From VMFP01 sp964630025 (GTDB lineage Bacteria; Patescibacteriota; Andersenbacteria; UBA10190; CAIZMI01): 5,849 nt of DNA. The DNA lies in assembly GCA_964630025.1 (NCBI GenBank), contig CAZVRG010000046.1:1-5849 (forward strand), given 5' to 3'. A model generated the notes under the pieces. That model did no database searches. It was not told where the DNA came from and saw only the letters and a list, made by a program, of their open reading frames with translations. Positions 5,082-5,849 of this stretch are shown in pieces. The translations under genes were made by a program, and so were the position numbers. Every line of letters starts with the position of its first letter. Position 1 is the stretch's first letter.

Positions 5082-5450
5082 GTGAACGTCGATTGGAATG
5101 AAGTGGTTGCGATGAATCCGCAGGGGTATGTCGAGCTCAACAACGGGCAGACAGCGATACACGGGCCACTGAAAAGTATTCGCATCACGGATGAGGATTT
5201 CGTGGAAATCCATCTGAAGTGGCGGGCGCAGGTATCGCTGGATGCTCTGGGCTTGCCGGAAGGAAACTGGAAAGTAGCGCCGAACGATAAGCCGATTATT
5301 TTCCCCAACCTTGCGGTGCCCTACGAAGTCGAGAACACCCCCACGAAGGGAAAACGCGTTCGCTTTCGGGGAACTAACATTCTGTACATTGACGCTGTGG
5401 AAGGTCTTGATCCCGCACGTGTCGAGGGACTTGAATTGCCACCCGCCTGA
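5082..5450 (+). CDS. Small conserved-looking protein of unknown function
   Basis: I do not recognise this 122-residue protein. The GTG start is set by GGAGG 6 bases upstream. It has no signal peptide or membrane segment, so it is probably cytoplasmic. The sequence alternates short hydrophobic strands with turns: GYVELNNGQTAIHGPLKSIRI (15-35), DFVEIHLKWRAQV (39-51), KPIIFPNLAVPYEVE (70-84), and KRVRFRGTNILYIDAVEGLD (91-110). A small beta-barrel or sandwich is therefore likely. It contains no cysteine and no recognisable catalytic motif. Dense aromatic and charged positions in the strands suggest binding of a ligand, RNA or protein, but that is inference. The gene has its own promoter (4979-5006) and terminator (5483-5512), so it is a complete monocistronic unit with signals for steady expression. 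Confidence 0.8.
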   Translation: MNVDWNEVVAMNPQGYVELNNGQTAIHGPLKSIRITDEDFVEIHLKWRAQVSLDALGLPEGNWKVAPNDKPIIFPNLAVPYEVENTPTKGKRVRFRGTNILYIDAVEGLDPARVEGLELPPA

Positions 5451-5482
5451 AGCGCTCTCAAGGGAGCATCACCACAACACAC

Positions 5483-5512
5483 CCCGGACGGCTTCCCGCC
5501 ATCCGGGTTTTT
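5483..5512 (+). terminator. Rho-independent terminator
   Basis: A 10-base left arm (5483-5492, CCCGGACGGC), a 5-base loop (TTCCC) and a 10-base right arm (5498-5507, GCCATCCGGG) form a stem with nine pairs and one C-A mismatch. Five T residues follow at 5508-5512. It lies 33 bases after the stop of the 122-residue protein gene and separates it from radC. Confidence 0.9.
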
Positions 5513-5634
5513 CTTGTTACACCAATCTGGAAACTCGCCAAAATGTCCGTCTTCTGCCTATACTGAGCCGTTAACTTACTTCTCTCGAACCCTGCGAGGA
5601 TCCCTGACGGAAGAGTAAAGATGGTAAAAAGCCT

Positions 5635-5849
5635 ATGGGAAGACTTAAAGACATCCCCACAATCGATCGACCACGTGAGAAGCTTGAGAAATACGGACCC
5701 GAACGACTTTCGAATTCGGAGCTTTTAGCTATTCTTTTACGAACTGGCAGCGAGGGTATCAATGTTGTTGAGCTTGCAAACAAAATTCTCAAAAAATTCA
5801 GTAGTGATGGCCTAGTAAGGGCAAATGTTAAGGAATTAAAAAATACTTT
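5635..5849 (+). CDS. radC: RadC family (JAMM/MPN) protein, N-terminal part (3' end outside window)
   Basis: The first 71 residues of a RadC-type protein are present. Residues 5-38 carry the family's N-terminal signature: KDIP, then RPREKLEKYGPERLSNSEL and LAILLRTG. A GINVVELANKIL helix (41-52) continues the helix-hairpin-helix-like region. The C-terminal JAMM/MPN metalloprotease-like domain with its His-x-His zinc ligands lies beyond the window, so it cannot be checked. RadC was named for DNA repair, but its true role is uncertain. The start at 5635 is chosen because the protein begins there like its relatives; an ATG at 5621 is in another frame, and an in-frame stop lies at 5605-5607. No SD is obvious. 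TATACT at 5559-5564 could be a -10 but lacks a good -35. GC is about 40% by hand count and codons are AT-ending, unlike the genes to the left. Confidence 0.85.
   Translation, partial: MGRLKDIPTIDRPREKLEKYGPERLSNSELLAILLRTGSEGINVVELANKILKKFSSDGLVRANVKELKNT

Overview
The window reads as ordinary bacterial DNA with the standard code. It is moderately GC-rich over most of its length and drops to about 40% GC (hand count) in the last 215 bases. No taxonomic marker is present. Small secreted proteins with Pro/Thr stalks, conserved proteins of unknown function and several starts without a Shine-Dalgarno (SD) sequence would fit a candidate-phylum (Patescibacteria-like) genome, but this is only a guess. 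I see no mobile element, CRISPR array, tRNA or rRNA.

Left part (1-1236, + strand): the C-terminal end of a retropepsin-like aspartic protease, cut by the window edge, followed by an unrecognised 250-residue protein with about four membrane segments.

Centre (1343-3669): a divergent locus of exported proteins. Two paralogous DNRLRE-type surface proteins lie in tandem on the - strand, only 4 bases apart. Facing away from them on the + strand is a 183-residue exported protein with three copies of a four-cysteine mini-module joined by Pro/Thr/Ser linkers. The Pro/Thr stalks, export signals and shared intergenic region suggest a common job at the cell surface. The cysteine-module protein is the best candidate for something undescribed.

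Right-centre (3689-4945, + strand): a compact cytoplasmic operon. It starts at a good sigma-70-type promoter placed so that the first mRNA would be almost leaderless. It holds a COG3324-like VOC (glyoxalase-fold) gene split in two by a one-base phase change at an ATGA overlap, a dimeric alpha/beta-barrel (NIPSNAP/ABM-like) protein, and a PhnB-type VOC protein. Gaps between the last three reading frames are 7 bases each, and none has a clear SD.

Right part (4979-5849): a separate transcription unit with promoter, strong SD, GTG start, a 122-residue protein of unknown function and a textbook intrinsic terminator. After it comes the AT-richer 5' end of radC, cut by the window edge. No gap between genes exceeds 300 bases.
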